Positions 23,146 to 35,449 of a stretch of DNA of 64,000 bases are shown here, piece by piece. The stretch spans positions 31,323,874 to 31,387,873 of the forward strand of contig JANAVB010015600.1 in the NCBI GenBank assembly GCA_029216955.1. Direction: 5' to 3'. The stretch comes from Iris pallida. Its lineage: Eukaryota; Streptophyta; Magnoliopsida; Asparagales; Iridaceae. A program made the translations under genes and the position numbers. Every line of letters starts with the position of its first letter. The first letter of the stretch is position 1. The notes under the pieces are model-generated. The model was not told where the DNA came from. It searched no databases and saw only the letters and a program-made list of their open reading frames with translations.

Positions 23146-23560
23146 TCGAGCTCCGCAGAAAACTCTGTTTCTCTGCTCCGCCTCCTATTTGGTGAACTCG
23201 AACTCTGGCTCTCTTGGCGAACGAAAAAGAACTCTGCCATCGCGACAATCTATACTGGCATGGTGCCTGCTCAACCAATCCATCCCAAGTACAATATTGT
23301 AGTTCGGTAATGGCATTACGAGCAGACTCACATCCAGTTCTCAGCCTCCTAAAATAACTCTTCGATACTTGCAAATATCACTGACGAGGATGATGCCACC
23401 TTCAGTCGTGATCTTACAAGTTTTGGACAATGATTCAGAAGGAAGATGGTGTCTAATAGCAAATGATACAGACACAAAGCTATGGAAAGCACCATAATCG
23501 AACAATGCAAAAGCGGGAATGGACTCGAGAAGAACAGAACCTATGATTAGATATCCAACT
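23146..23560 (-). pseudogene. pol: Element D protease, broken
   Basis: The aspartic protease motif reads FALFDYGAFHSF at about 23510-23475, with the catalytic Asp (23497-23499) kept but the following Ser/Thr replaced by Tyr. A stop at 23341 and frame changes downstream interrupt the rest (MDWLSRH, RDGRVLFRSPREPEFEF) before the RT. Confidence 0.85.
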
Positions 23561-23985
23561 GGCTCTGCATCTTCAGCTGCCATGGCGAAAGCTCGCCCCT
23601 GCTGGCCTCTCCTGGCCTGTTGCTGGTGCTGGACAAACCTCTCCTGCTGATTCTGCAGTGATGGTCCCTTCTGCTGGCCTGTCGGAGCCTTAGCTCCTGC
23701 TCCCTGAATTGACCGTCCAAAATACTGGGGATACTCCCTCTGCTGATACTCTGCTGAATTGTAGAGTAGGCACTTGTCTAGCCTCTTTCTCCAGTCGTTC
23801 CACCCATGCCCTGGTTCTTGCAGAAGGTACAACTGGTAGCTTGCTGGTGCCGGGGTGCCTGCTGCTGCTGCCTCGGCTGCTGCTGTACCTGCTGAAAAGG
23901 TGTACGACCCTGTCTCTAAAACTGCTGCTGGAATAGCCTCTGCTGGAAGTGCTGCTGCTGCTAAAAATGGGGCCTCTTGGCCTGG
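23561..23985 (-). pseudogene. gag: Element D gag, C-terminal half (degenerate nucleocapsid)
   Basis: The frame runs from the F insertion point (PGQEAPFL) through Ala-rich and Gln-rich linkers into the protease. Where element C has two CCHC knuckles, this copy keeps the spacing around EPGH and WRKRL but most cysteines are lost. CTG/CAG-rich trinucleotide runs (23580-23980) make the region low in complexity. Confidence 0.75.
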
Positions 23986-24622
23986 TGTCACGACCTGCTC
24001 CCAATTTTTGGTATACGAGTACGTGACCAAGTCCAGCCTACGTCACAACATCGACGGTAGTACGCTGTTTGGAGCTCAATATAAATCTTAAATATAATCT
24101 ATTTTGCTCATTCACAATATTTATTTAAATTATAATTCTAATAATACATTCAAATTGCATTTAGATACAAATCCGCTACATGTGACTATTCTACCTAGAA
24201 TCTAGGGTTGGCCTCCACGATACCTCTAACTCCACCCGAAGGAACCCAAAGCAAAAGAGAGCAAGTCATCAAGAATTGTCATCAAGAATCTGTCAGCTGA
24301 GAAAAATATCCAGTCAGGATTGGAACAAGTACAAGTTTAGCCCTCACAATACAAATATAATATAAAGCAATATAACACTAAACATAGAAACAATGATTAA
24401 TGGAAACATGAACAATATGGATAAGGAAACACGCAATATGATAACTAAATAGGAAAGTAGTAAGCATGGAAAGATAATGAAACTCATGTGAACAATATTA
24501 GTATACGTGTCATGAGAAGTACAACGTTACTACACATGGACGGCTTGGGTGAACGATGAGGTTATAAGGCCCGCCCCCATAGACGGGGGAGTTGCCAACA
24601 ATACAATCGGGCTTTGTCCATG

Positions 24623-24639
24623 CACTACCAGAATAAGTC
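24623..24639 (+). repeat. CACTA terminal inverted repeat, left
   Basis: CACTACCAGAATAAGTC, the CACTA signature, is the inverted partner of 34512-34528. It is the expected cut site of the TNP2 transposase. Confidence 0.95.
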
Positions 24640-25165
24640 GTTTTAGCGACTTCTAAAGACGTCGCTAAAACGACAAATTTCGTCGCTAAAATTATTTACC
24701 GACGCAATTACCGACGTTTTGGACTTGTCGCAGAAACGTAAGTCGCTGATCTTTAAAACGTCGCCAAACGTCGCAAGTACCGACGTTTACCGACATATAT
24801 GTACGTCGGTATATTACCGACGTCTACCGTCGTGTCGTCGGTGGATTACCGACGTTTACCGACGTATATATACGTCGGTATATTTCCGACGTCTACCGTC
24901 GTATCGTCGCTGGTTTAGCGACGTGTTTAAAGTCGCTACACGTCGGTAAAATCCTGGGAATTTACCGACGTTTACCGTCGTTTAAAAAGTCACTAAATGT
25001 CGGTAATTCCTGGGATTATTACCGACGTTCACCGACGTTTACCGACGTTCTCCGACGTATAAGGACGTCGGTAAACGTCGGTACCCTGGAAAATTTTGCA
25101 GATTTACCGACATTTACCGACACAAACGTACGTCGGTGGACGTCGGTAAACGTCGCTAAATCTGC
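24640..25165. repeat. CACTA subterminal repeats, left
   Basis: More than 25 copies of a core near TACCGACGT or ACGTCGGTA, in both orientations, often as TTTACCGACGT pairs. In En/Spm such subterminal motifs bind the TNPA protein. The cytosine-rich CG sites are typical targets of methylation control. Confidence 0.9.
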
Positions 25166-25966
25166 AAAAAAAATAAAAAAATAAAATACAGAATGTCCTT
25201 TTCACCCTGCAGTTTAAAAAGATAACCATAACCAATATTGGACTGTTTTTCAAAATCTGGAATATGTAAACCTGAGATTTGGTCTGCACAGTCCCCTCAT
25301 TTCCAGTTTGGGTTTTACTTAGGTATTAGGACTTGACAGTCCACATTCCAGATTTGAGTATTTGAATGATTGAGCCATAACCAACAGGAATGAACACTCA
25401 ATAACACACACCATATACACACACACACCATATAACCAACAGGAATGAACACTCAATAACACACACCATAACCAACAGTCCACATTCCCTGTTTTGCTGA
25501 ACACATGCCATATACACACACACCCATGTGAATGACACACAATCACACACACACCCATGTGAATGACACACAATCACACACACTATTTTTCCTCACTGTA
25601 CACAGGTTTCAGTCACTCCTACACACACACACTCACTCTCTATCACACACTTGTCACTCTCCCTTTACCTTACTCTTTCTAACTCTCTATCTTTCTATCT
25701 TCCTATGTATATATATAATGTAATGTATATAAATATGGCACAACCAACAAGTATCCAAATAACCAAGTCTACAACAAATAACAAAGTCTACAATCAAATA
25801 ACCAAAGTCTACACCAAATAACAAAGTCTACAACCAAATAACCAAAGTCTACACACAACCAACAAATAGAATAGGATCTAAACATCCAAGTCTACACAAC
25901 CAACAAATATCCAAGTCACAAACAAAGGATCAAACAAACACAAACAAACAGTCCAAACTAGGACTA
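25166..25966. other. CACTA G 3' noncoding region with short repeats
   Basis: There is no gene here. It holds a duplicated roughly 35-bp segment (AGGAATGAACACTCAATAAC at 25388 and 25440), CA-rich tracts (25410-25660) and tandem AACCAAAGTCTACAC-like units (25745-25900). The long minus-strand frames in the CA tracts are compositional. Confidence 0.75.
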
Positions 25967-25968
25967 CT

Positions 25969-28840
25969 AGGGATCTGGTGCAGGAGGGGCACCGCCGCGA
26001 CGAAGGGATAAGAACAACTCATACTCCTCAAGTGAAATCGATACCGATGGAGCAGGCAATGACGTCGGTGGAGTCGGTGTCGAAGAAGAAGACGGTGGAG
26101 TTGGCGGAGTCGACGACGATGAAGGCGCACCCGGAGGACCAGGACGCTCCAGCGCTGTAAGTCGCTGGTGGTATGAATCCATGATAGATAACATTCTATC
26201 ACTGCTCTGGACCATCGAATCCTGTGCCAATCTCAGCCTCTCGGCTATGGTCACCTGTCCTGTCTGCAGCTCCGTCACCGTTGTTTTCCATAAAGAAATT
26301 CTCTTTATTTGTTATGTTTCTGGGAAAATTATAACTGTAGGAATCCGATCTAGAAGACGATCGCTTTATCCCTTGGACTATGCGAAGAAGAAAAGCTCTC
26401 AAAATTTTGACAATAGATATCAATGTATCTGTACAATGAGTAAAAAAAAGAACTCTATTTATAGAGTCAAAACAGTAACTGAAAAGATAACTACCTCACC
26501 ACTGGTGCATTTGAAAAGTCACGCAGACTCTAAATACACGCAGGGTTAGTGAGTAGTTACTGGACGTGGCCCATAACTGTTGGACACATGGCATTAGTGC
26601 ATGGATCGTGTGCAAGTTACTGGGCACGCGAGAGAGAGATCGGTGGCATGGCTGCCACGTACTCCAGTTGAAATGAAATCCACGCTGTCTTGCTGAAGGC
26701 ACAAATCCACGCAGTTTCGTTGACGCAGACTCGTTGAAGGCGAAATCCACGCAAGCTTTGAAGAAGAATACTTCAGAATTCACGCAGGCTTTGAGAAGAA
26801 TAACTCAAAAATCTACGCAAACTTGAGGAAGGAGAAGGTTCAGAATCCACGCAAACCGCCAGCTGTCTTGATTTGGCACGCTTCGTCTGACACAAAATCT
26901 CTGACATTGATTATATTGTCAGCCGCATTAAATGAAGATAAGATCCAAAGTTACGCCAACTTGGTGAAGAGTGAGTCTTGCTAAGGAAGATTTCAAAAAT
27001 TACGCAAAAGACGGCAATGATCTCTCGAGTTCTGTGCATACGTGGCATACGAGGAGACGTTTCTCGACTGCTATGTTGTCAGTCATTATGATTTTGACGT
27101 ATGGCTGAGCTGTCTCTGCGTGATTGCTAAAGGAGATGGACAGGCAGAACTTAGTGTATCTTTTGTGCTGCTTCTCGGATCACTCTGCGTGACTTGTTCT
27201 GATCAACTCAGCGTGACTTCATTTTTGAGGCCTATAACCGTGCGCTCTAACCTCCAACGCTGCGATCTATCCTCTCAGTCATCTCCATGAGCTCCATAAT
27301 GCCGTGGTCGAGCGCATCCAATCGTGCTAGCAGCACAGGATCGTCCGTAGGGTGCTGAGACTGCTCCTCGATCTGTCGTAGCAGGTCGTCACGGAGAGAC
27401 TCCATCATCTGGTGGACTCAGGCAGACTCCTTGGACGGCTGTGGACCATGCACACTAGCAGGAGATGTCCTAGAGGACTGGGTCACAACTAGGGCGCTAT
27501 AGGATCCCGTACCGTAGTACGTACCCCTACGGAGTCTACCAGCGGCGGTCATCCACAGCTCGTCCGCCGATGGAGCTTGAGTGGGCTGCGAGGAAGTACC
27601 GGCCTCTCCTACATCAGGTGCACTATCAGCCGCCCGTTCCCGCAGCCTCTGATACTCGGCCTAGATAGTACTCTATGATTTCTAATTTCTAATTAATGTA
27701 CTTATTATAATACTTACAAAGGTCTGCTCGGCTCTCTCGTCAATAAGGTCTTCGCCCTTCCGTTGGATGGCCAGGAAGACGGTCACCATGTCGGCGTTAC
27801 CGACCTTCCTTACCTGAAATTAAATATATTATCTTAGTAATAATTTATCGATTTTGTATTAAAATAATATTTCTAAAAGAGAAAGACATACCAGACGACG
27901 GAAATGTTCCTTCATCGGAATCGACCCACCGTACCACTTCGAGGCATGTTGCCTAGCCGCCTTGGCCTTCTCCGACTTTTCCTTGTACCTTGGCTCGTCG
28001 AATCGAGCCTTCATCGCATTCCACTGATCAGGGGTGATCCAACCTTGGATCGGCTTTCCGGCACGATCACGATCCTTCTGATCATTAATAGCGTCGCGGA
28101 TCAGCTTGGCAGCGACGGCAGGAAACATCCCCTCGAAAAGCTCGGCCCGGTGCGGTGGATAGAAAAACATATCCTAGAAGAGTGCAAACCAAATATTTAT
28201 CAGTTATATATAATATGCAAAAATTATATGATTCATGTTAAAAGCAAATATATTTTAACCTTGAAGCGCGCAAACCAGAAGGCCTTCCTCTCGTCCGGAG
28301 CATCAGAGTAGTTAATCCAAGCACCACCATAATTATGCCTCAGCATGTGGCCTAGACGTCTCTGTACCTCTGGGGGACGATATCTATACAGACATTATAT
28401 TCATAAAAAAAGTTAATTTATGATAAAAACAGAAAAAAAATTATAAACCAAAACACCTACTTTGTACCGTCGGCCCAGATCTCCGTCCTCCTATCCTCCG
28501 GAGGTGCGCACACATCATCTGCATGATGCTGGTCGACCGTCGGCGCAGCCTCCGCCATCTGCTCATCCGTCTCCATCGTCGTATCAGCAGCAGGAACGCT
28601 AGACGGGCGAGCACTCTCAACAGGCCTGGAACTACTCGTCCCAGAAGATATGCCACGTGACGTCGTCCCAGCAGGCCCTGCTACTATCCGATATGGAGGA
28701 GTAATCGGCGACGAGGATCCAGAGCCGGTACCAGTAGGAGGTACCGAAGGAAAACTCCGTCCTCTAGCAGTACCTATAGGAAGTACCAGAGGATCATGAC
28801 CTCGTCGTCCCCCTCGAAACGATCCGCGATGACCTGCCAT
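25969..28840 (-). pseudogene. Ptta/En-Spm plant transposase (TNPA-like, Transposase_24 type), interrupted
   Basis: Exons can be traced by GT-AG signals on the minus strand. Exon 1 starts MAGHRGSFRGGRRGHD at 28840 and ends near 28461. Exon 2 (about 28387-28262) holds YRPPEVQRRLGHMLRHNYGG. Exon 3 (about 28172-27896) runs DMFFYPPHRAELFEGMFP to WYGGSIPMKEHFRRL, the conserved core. Exon 4 (about 27816-27722) carries VGNADMVTVFLAIQRKGED, and exon 5 starts near 27668. The last segment (26276-25969) follows insertion H and ends in a P/S-rich tail. Family members bind subterminal repeats and assist or repress transposition. A stop near 27420, a frame offset near insertion H and the insertion make it a pseudogene. 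Confidence 0.85.
26282..27236. mobile_element. Insertion H: probable solo LTR (955 bp) inside the CACTA TNPA-like gene
   Basis: It is flanked by ACCGT at 26277-26281 and 27237-27241. The ends are TGTTTTCC and GCCTATA, one transition away from TG...CA. A plus-strand CTATTTATAGA at about 26454 could be a TATA box. The interior has about 14 ACGCA words (26520-27010) and several TGCGTG words in the right quarter (27110-27220). No coding is recognisable. A non-LTR origin cannot be excluded. Confidence 0.65.
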
Positions 28841-29046
28841 ACCTGATAACAGCATATGATAATACAACAAATAATAGAGACTAGAAATATGAAAGTACAA
28901 CAAATAATAGAGACTAGAAATATGAAAGTACAACAAAGACAAGGTAATAACCAAGACAATATATGATGATACATTCTACAATAAACATCTAAGTCCAGAT
29001 AATATATTCTAGAAGAAACATCTAAGTTCAGATAAGTATATCTCTC

Positions 29047-32000
29047 TCAATCATCTTCAGAATAATCATCTTGTTCGTCTTCCTCGACCTCATATTCCTC
29101 TTCCTCCTCATCTTCACTTTCATCTTCGCCTTCGTCGGCTTCGTCTTCCTCTTCGGATAATTCTATATCTTCTACATTATGTGTCGTGTAATGCGTAACT
29201 TTCGTGGAGTCCACATCGACAATATTTGTTACAAGAGATAGCTCGTCCTCCTGGTAAGCTTTTTCTTCAACATCAAAAGTATCTCTAGCTTTAGTCTTGC
29301 ATACTGCCCACCAGTCAAACTTCGTTGCTCCCCGTCTCGGATAAGCTGTGAAGTACACGAGCTGAGCCTGAGTTGCTAGGACAAACGGTTCGTAGCCTTG
29401 ATATCTACGCTTGTAGTTTATATCCACAAGACTATGCTTGTCTATTTTCCAACCTTGATTTTCAATCGGATCGAACCATTCACACTTGAACAACACGATT
29501 TTTGCAGGTTCTCTGCCATTATTATATGATAACTCCACAATATCTCGTAAGATGCCAAATAAATCATTTTCGGGATCGACGTCTTTGTAGTTTGAAGACT
29601 TGATACACAAACAACTGTTTTTCGTAGAATCAAGATCCAGGAAGCTGTCTCTGATCGGAGCATTTGTCGACTTGAAACGAAAGCCATTGACACAGTAACT
29701 TGGCCATATTTTAACAAAAGTAATTGGTCCATTGGCAAGAGTTCTAATTAATTCAATCTCGGATGAAATTAGACGATCGACCTGAATATCAAAAAAGAGA
29801 TAATAAGTTATTTATTGCACAGTTGCATTAGAAGAGGCCAGTAATTACCGAGCTACTTACATATTCGCTCAACCAAGAAGGAAAATGACGTCTCATTTCT
29901 TGTTCTAATGCTTTGTCTGTTAGGTAGGGTCTAACCAGCCTCAACTCATCATTATATGTGCTGGAAAACAACGAAGCAACCGCCGATTAGTACAATAATA
30001 TTAGCTTATACTATTACATTGAGATGACGTAAACTCATCATCCTGAGTTACTTACCCCTCTATCTTCTCTACTTTATCCTATTCGCAATTGAGTAATACA
30101 TACAACTGAGCAGCCCTTAGCTCTTCGTCATTCAAATATCTCTTCTTCATTTTCCCCGAAGGCTTTCTGGACGCATTGAATACTTTCAGTATTCCATTAT
30201 TAAATTCTTGATATCCGTCGTCATTTCTCGGAGCCCTCGTTCTATTCGTAGCAACATGAGGTTTGAAATAGGAGGAGCAAAAATTTGTAATCTCCTCGAG
30301 AATATAGGCTTCACAAATAGAACCCTCGACCCGAGCCTTATTTTTTACCTTTTTTTTTAGGTGATTCAAATGTCGCTCGAACGGGTACATCCATCATATT
30401 CGATGGGTCCACCAACACGTGCCTCGTAGGAAAGATGAATCGGCAAATGCTCCATAGAGTCGAAGAATCCAGGAGGGAACACCCTCTCTAGCTTGCACAG
30501 TGTTACCGCAATGTCCTTCTCTTGCTTTTCTAGACGATCAACGAGCAATTTCTTAGAACAAAGGTCCCTGAAGAATATGCTAAGCTCCGTCAATGGATCC
30601 CAAACTGCCTGCGGTAAGAATTCCTAAAATGCAATCAGAATTAACTGCTCCATAAATACGTGACAATCATGGCTCTTCATACCTGTCAGTTTGTTCTCCT
30701 TGAGGTCGACGCATCTTCTCAAGTTCGAAACATACCCATCTGGAAATTTCAGACCTTGAATTCACCTACAAAGCCTCACTTTATCCTCCTTCTCTAGTGA
30801 AAAAATTGCCTTAGGCTGCTTCAACTTCCCATTCCCGTCCTCTATAAAATACAATACAGGACGTCTACATATTTCTTCCAAGTCCAATCTAGCCTTTGGA
30901 TTGTCTTTCGTCTTTCCCTTTACATCCATTACAGTATTGATTATGTTGTCAAACACATTCTTCTCGATATGCATAACATCAAGGTTATGTCTAATCAGAT
31001 TGGTGCTCCAATATGGAAGATCCCAGAATATACTCCTCTTCGTCCAGTTATGAGTGCGACCAAATCCGTCACACTTGTAGCCCGTAACAGGCTGCTCAAT
31101 AGCTCTTGGTAAATCTTTTACCTCTTCCCATATCGTGCATCCGGGCCACCTTGGCGGGGGATTAGCCTTCTCCACAACGCCAGCACGAAAAGCATTTCTG
31201 TTCCTCCGGTACGGATAATCCTTCGGCAGAAATTGTCGATGACAATCGAAGAAGCACGGTTTGCTTCCGTGTTTGAAACAGAAAGCCTTAGTGCTGTCCA
31301 TGCAATACGGACATGAAAGACGACCATGTGTGCTATATCCAGATAACATTCCATAGGCCGGAAAGTCGTTGATGGTCCACATAAGTGCTGCCCGCATCTG
31401 GAAATTTTGTTTTCTAGATACATCGTACGTGTTGGAACCTACTTTCCACAGCTAATTCAACTCATCAATCAACGGCTGTAAATACACATCGATGTTCCTT
31501 TTCAGATTGTTCGGACCTGGGATAATAACGGTGAGGAACATATACGGAGTCTTCATGCACATCCAAGGCGGTAGATTGTACGGGGTGACGATCACAGGCC
31601 AACACAAATACAGGGATCCCGAAAGTCCGAATGGGGTAAAACCGTCGGAGCAGAGACCCAATCTGATATTACACGGATCAGAAGCAAAATTTGGATACTC
31701 TCGATCAAAGTGCTTCCATGCTTCTCCATCGGATGGGTGATCCAACACTCCTTCGGTATGTTTCTGCTTATGCCAACTCATGTTTTCTGTAGTTTCCTTC
31801 ACCATAAACAACCGCTGCAACCGCGGCGTCAACGGCAAGTAGTGCATCGAAGAGGTAGGCTTCCTGGAACCGACAGACTTTCCTCTACCACATGCCTTGT
31901 AGCGATCGACACCACAAAATCTGCTGGCGTCTTCATCCTTGTCGTCTTTGTAGTACAACATGCACCTGTTGTGACAGGCATCGATTTTTTCATATCCCAT

Positions 32001-32660
32001 CCAGAGCGATCTAACCATCCTCTTAGACCGGTAGAAGTCTTCAGGCAACTTCGCACACTCAGGCAATATTTCTATAAACAACTCCATAAGACGGTTGTAG
32101 CAATCTTGCGACATGTTAAAATCGGACTTAATGCTCAACAATCTTGTAGCCACCTCCAACGGTGAATGATCCTCACAACCAGGATATAATGGAGTACTTG
32201 CATTCTCTAGCAACTCTATGAACTGTGCAGTATCGGGGTTCGGTGCCTCCTCAGGTGCATCATGATCATCTGGATCGAAACTAGGCCCGACCGTATCAAA
32301 AACCATGTTCACCAACCCATCGTCGTAAGGAGCGTTGTTGTGGACATCCACATAAGGCTCGTACTACGATGCTAAAGACACAAGTTCTCCGTGCTCGCTC
32401 CACTGATAGTAATTCGACGTGAAACCCTTCGAGTATAAATGATACGTGACATCCACTTCTGGATGATATTTCAAGTTGTGACATCTCACACACGGACACT
32501 TAATTTTGGTACCGTCCATGTACTGAGGGAACGCCTTGGCAAACTGCAGGAACTGTTGTACACCCTCTATGAATTCATCCCGTACACCGTACATGTCATC
32601 AGGATGACGGTTGTACATCCACGAACGATTCCGCAGATAGTAATTCAGCTCCATATCCAT
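29047..32660 (-). pseudogene. tnp2: TNP2-type CACTA transposase with TAD, Transposase_21, DUF4218 and DUF4216 regions
   Basis: This enzyme would cut the CACTA ends. The start MDMELNYYLRNRSWMYNRHP at 32660 opens the transposase-associated domain with CPCVRC. The Transposase_21 region (about 32000-30760) includes FGLCSDG-like LGLCSDGFTPFG, LSCPYCMD and LDVMHIEKNVFDNI. The DUF4218 part has FPPGFFDSMEHLPIHL and MYPFERHLNHLKKKVKNKAR. Introns with GTAAGT donors lie at about 30054-29961 and 29868-29782, and the last exon (about 29781-29047) is DUF4216 (WPSYCVNGFRF, VLFKCEWFDP) with a Glu/Asp-rich tail. Breaks are in-frame stops at 32364, 31452, 30762, near 30630 and near 30080, and a one-base loss near 30393. 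Confidence 0.9.
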
Positions 32661-33524
32661 TTGAGAATAATTCTGTAAGATAGATACATGCACATCGTTT
32701 AAACACTTGTAAAAGTAATCATGATACAACAAGTGGTAATAGATATGATGTATCCTATGTAGTTTCTTTCCCTCTCTTTACTGTGAACCTTGGTTAACAT
32801 TAATATTTCCACACTTCTCTAGAGTGAGGTTGAGGTAGATATCCTATGATGCGGAATAGTCGACTGAATGACCCGAATGAGAAGGAAGGAAGTAGGGAGG
32901 CTAACTCTATACACTCTAGGATTGACTTATTTCGTCGTTGATTTGACTTATTTTGGTAGTGTGAAATGTCAACAATATCCGATACGGTACCTCGAAGACC
33001 TAAATATAGAATATTAATGTCAATTGGTGTTTTGGAATCATAAACATGATATACTAGGTCAATTCTAGGTCTCCAAGTCATTTCTAGGTCACACTAGGAC
33101 AACTGGGTCAATACCTTGCCAAACTTGGTCAAACTAGGTCACACCTAGGTTTTTAGGGCCATACGTTGCCTTACCAAGGTATTCTAGTCTATACTAGGCT
33201 AATACCCTATGTATTTGCCCTACCAATATCCTATTCACATAGGTAAAACCATTACTATGGCCTATTTACCTAATTACCTATACACTAGCCTATCCTTAAC
33301 TCTAGTAAAAACTAATACCCAAACTCGATACCCCATACACTACAACATAGGTATCTCCCATACCCATGTGTCAACCCATTACCTAAACCTATAGGCTTCC
33401 TAAACCTATATATTACCTAGTCACTCTAGGTAAAGCCATTACCTATACTCATAGGTAAAACAATTCCTATCTTGAAGTTACCTATACTTATTGTCCTAGT
33501 CCTCATCTATACACATTATCCTAA
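32661..33524. other. CACTA G upstream region with GTCAA and TACCTATA-type repeats
   Basis: No gene is present. A GTCAA/GGTCA cluster (33050-33145) resembles those in the LTRs. From 33180 to 33470 degenerate TTACCTATAC, CTAATACC and ACTAGG words recur. This is upstream of the TNP2 start and may contain its promoter, but no convincing TATA box stands out. Confidence 0.6.
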
Positions 33525-33882
33525 GGCCTCGTTTGGTTCACCGATTTAAGGAACTAGGAAAGGAAAGTTGTTCCTTTCCTTTGTTTGGTAACCACAAACT
33601 TGAGAATCAATTTCCTCACAAGGGGGAAAATTGGAGGGAATATGGTTCCACTCATGACCCATGGGATTCATTTTTCCTCCTCCTTTTCCAATATTTATTA
33701 CAAAAGTAACCATGTGTTATTGCTTATTTTACCATTAATGCTTATTTTACCATTGTTATATTTTTGCTTCCCTTTCCTACACCAACCAAACAACGGAAAG
33801 GAAATGTGACAGGAATCCTACTTTCCGATTCCGATGGAAAATACAAAGGAATACATTTCCTTTCCGTGAACCAAACGAGGCC
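33525..33882. mobile_element. MITE I: Tourist-like (PIF/Harbinger) miniature transposon, 358 bp
   Basis: It has perfect 17-bp terminal inverted repeats, GGCCTCGTTTGGTTCAC at 33525 and its complement ending at 33882, flanked by TAA on both sides (33522-33524 and 33883-33885). The length, TAA duplication and GGCC ends fit Tourist-type MITEs. The inner ends carry inverted AGGAAAGGAAA/TTCCTTTCC tracts. There is no coding capacity. Confidence 0.9.
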
Positions 33883-34227
33883 TAATAGTGTCAAAGTGTC
33901 CACGTGTTGTCAAAGTGTCAAAGTATCAAAGTATCACAGTGTGTGTCAAAGTGTCCACGTGTGTGTCAAAGGGTCGTGTCTGTGTCGCATCAGAAAAAGG
34001 GAGATAGGGCTAGGGTTTACCGACACAGCGTTGGGGTTGGGTCGGGGTCGCCGGGGCTGGAGCAGCGACGGAGGAGACTGGTCGGGTGGTCGTCGGAGGG
34101 AGTGAGTCGTCGGAGGAATGGGGTCGTCGGGCACGGGGTCGCCGCGGGCAAGGGAAAGGGGAAGAGCGGGAGATTAGAAAATTTTGGGTGAAAAAAATAA
34201 AAAATCGATCGGGCCAGAACCCTATAT
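33883..34227. other. CACTA G 5' region: GTGTC/AAGTGTC repeats and GC-rich block
   Basis: Positions 33893-33985 repeat GTCAAAGTGTC and GTGTCCACGTG words, echoing the LTR arrays. A GC-rich block (34010-34165) of GTCG/GGGTCG words follows and reads open in several frames without family resemblance. Confidence 0.6.
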
Positions 34228-34511
34228 GAAATGTTTTAGCGACGTCAGTTAAAGACGTCGCTAACCGTCGCTATTTATTAAAACCTGGCGACGTCGTAAA
34301 AGTGGCGTCGCGAAACGTCGCTGAATAAAAAAAAAATAGTGACGTTTTACGACTAGAATGCGACATCAGTTGTCCAAAACATAATTTGTGTCGCTAACTG
34401 TCGATCAAACGTCGCTGATAGTGACGTTCAGCGACGTATATATAAATCGTCGCTAAAAGCACAAAACTTAGCGACGTATTTATCTGGAGTCGCTAATTTC
34501 GTCGCCATTAT
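34228..34511. repeat. CACTA subterminal repeats, right
   Basis: Repeats of AGCGACGT, GTCGCTAA and GTGACGTT in both orientations match the left subterminal block in kind but use more GCGACG than CCGACG variants. Confidence 0.88.
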
Positions 34512-34528
34512 GACTTATTTTGGTAGTG
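34512..34528 (-). repeat. CACTA terminal inverted repeat, right
   Basis: GACTTATTTTGGTAGTG, the inverted partner of the left terminus with one G/A difference. It is followed by ACG. Confidence 0.95.
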
Positions 34529-35449
34529 ACGTGCCTAGTAATTGTACCCCTCCAATATCCATAACTCACAATCATGTAAACACGATCACGATAACGATCA
34601 CGACAACAATGAGAAAACATTAGTCAATCACTTAAATCTCGTGTGTGTAAATAGTCAAGACACGAAAAATAACATGTATAAATGAAATATAACAATATAA
34701 AGTAAATGCACATGAAAGCGTCAACAAGTACTTGCCTTGGTTTGATTTGGAGTTGACTGGCGCAATTTGATCTGTCAGCATGGAAATAGTCATAGAAGTC
34801 AAAACTACGCAAGATGATTTCAGATAATGGCACGGATTACGCCATTGAGTCCGGAATAGTCAAATTAGCTAGGGACGATATAGGGAGGTCCGAATTCGAT
34901 CGCAAGAAAATAGGAAACAATTGGATAGTCATGATCAAGAATTAATTTTTAAAGAAAACCTTATAAATAGAAATATATATAAGTATTTTTTTGAAAATAC
35001 AATATTATTTAAAAAACTATATTTTTATTATTCAAATATTTAAATAAGTACTTTAAAAATCGAGAAAATCATTTTTAGGTCAAACTATAATTCTAAAAAT
35101 ACTACAATAAATATTTTGAACTCCAAAAGCCATACTTAAATAATACAACAATATATTTTAAATATTTTAATTATAAATGAAACAATGATATTAAGTATAA
35201 ATAATAATAACAAAATATTACTAAGCACCAATGTACTTTTGTTACCAAAATAATTTGGAAATTATTATTTATTTATTTAATAAAACAAAATAGTAAAGAA
35301 AATAATAATGATAATAACAAAACTTTTAACAATATATAGGTATACATAGTATAATTATAATATACTAATACATTTATTTAATACTTGATAAAGTATACCA
35401 ACTAATAATAAAATACTAAAATACAACAAAACCAATCAACCCAAATTTG

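Larger units (their letters stand above)
24623..34528 (-). mobile_element. Transposon G: CACTA/En-Spm DNA transposon, 9.9 kb
   Basis: The terminal inverted repeats are CACTACCAGAATAAGTC at 24623 and GACTTATTTTGGTAGTG ending at 34528, with one internal difference. The 3-bp flanks are ATG (24620-24622) and ACG (34529-34531), a duplication with one C/T difference. Subterminal GACGT-rich repeats flank two minus-strand genes: a TNP2-type transposase (29047-32660) and a Ptta/TNPA-like protein (25969-28840). The element sits inside solo LTR F and carries insertions H and I. Confidence 0.95.

Noticed and set aside
25319..25723. Cys/Val-rich and His/Thr-rich open frames
   Set aside because: Translations of CA/TG microsatellite tracts in the CACTA 3' region.
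29442..29738. Open frame of 98 residues on the minus strand
   Set aside because: Shifted-frame shadow of the DUF4216 exon (29047-29781), which has the recognisable residues.
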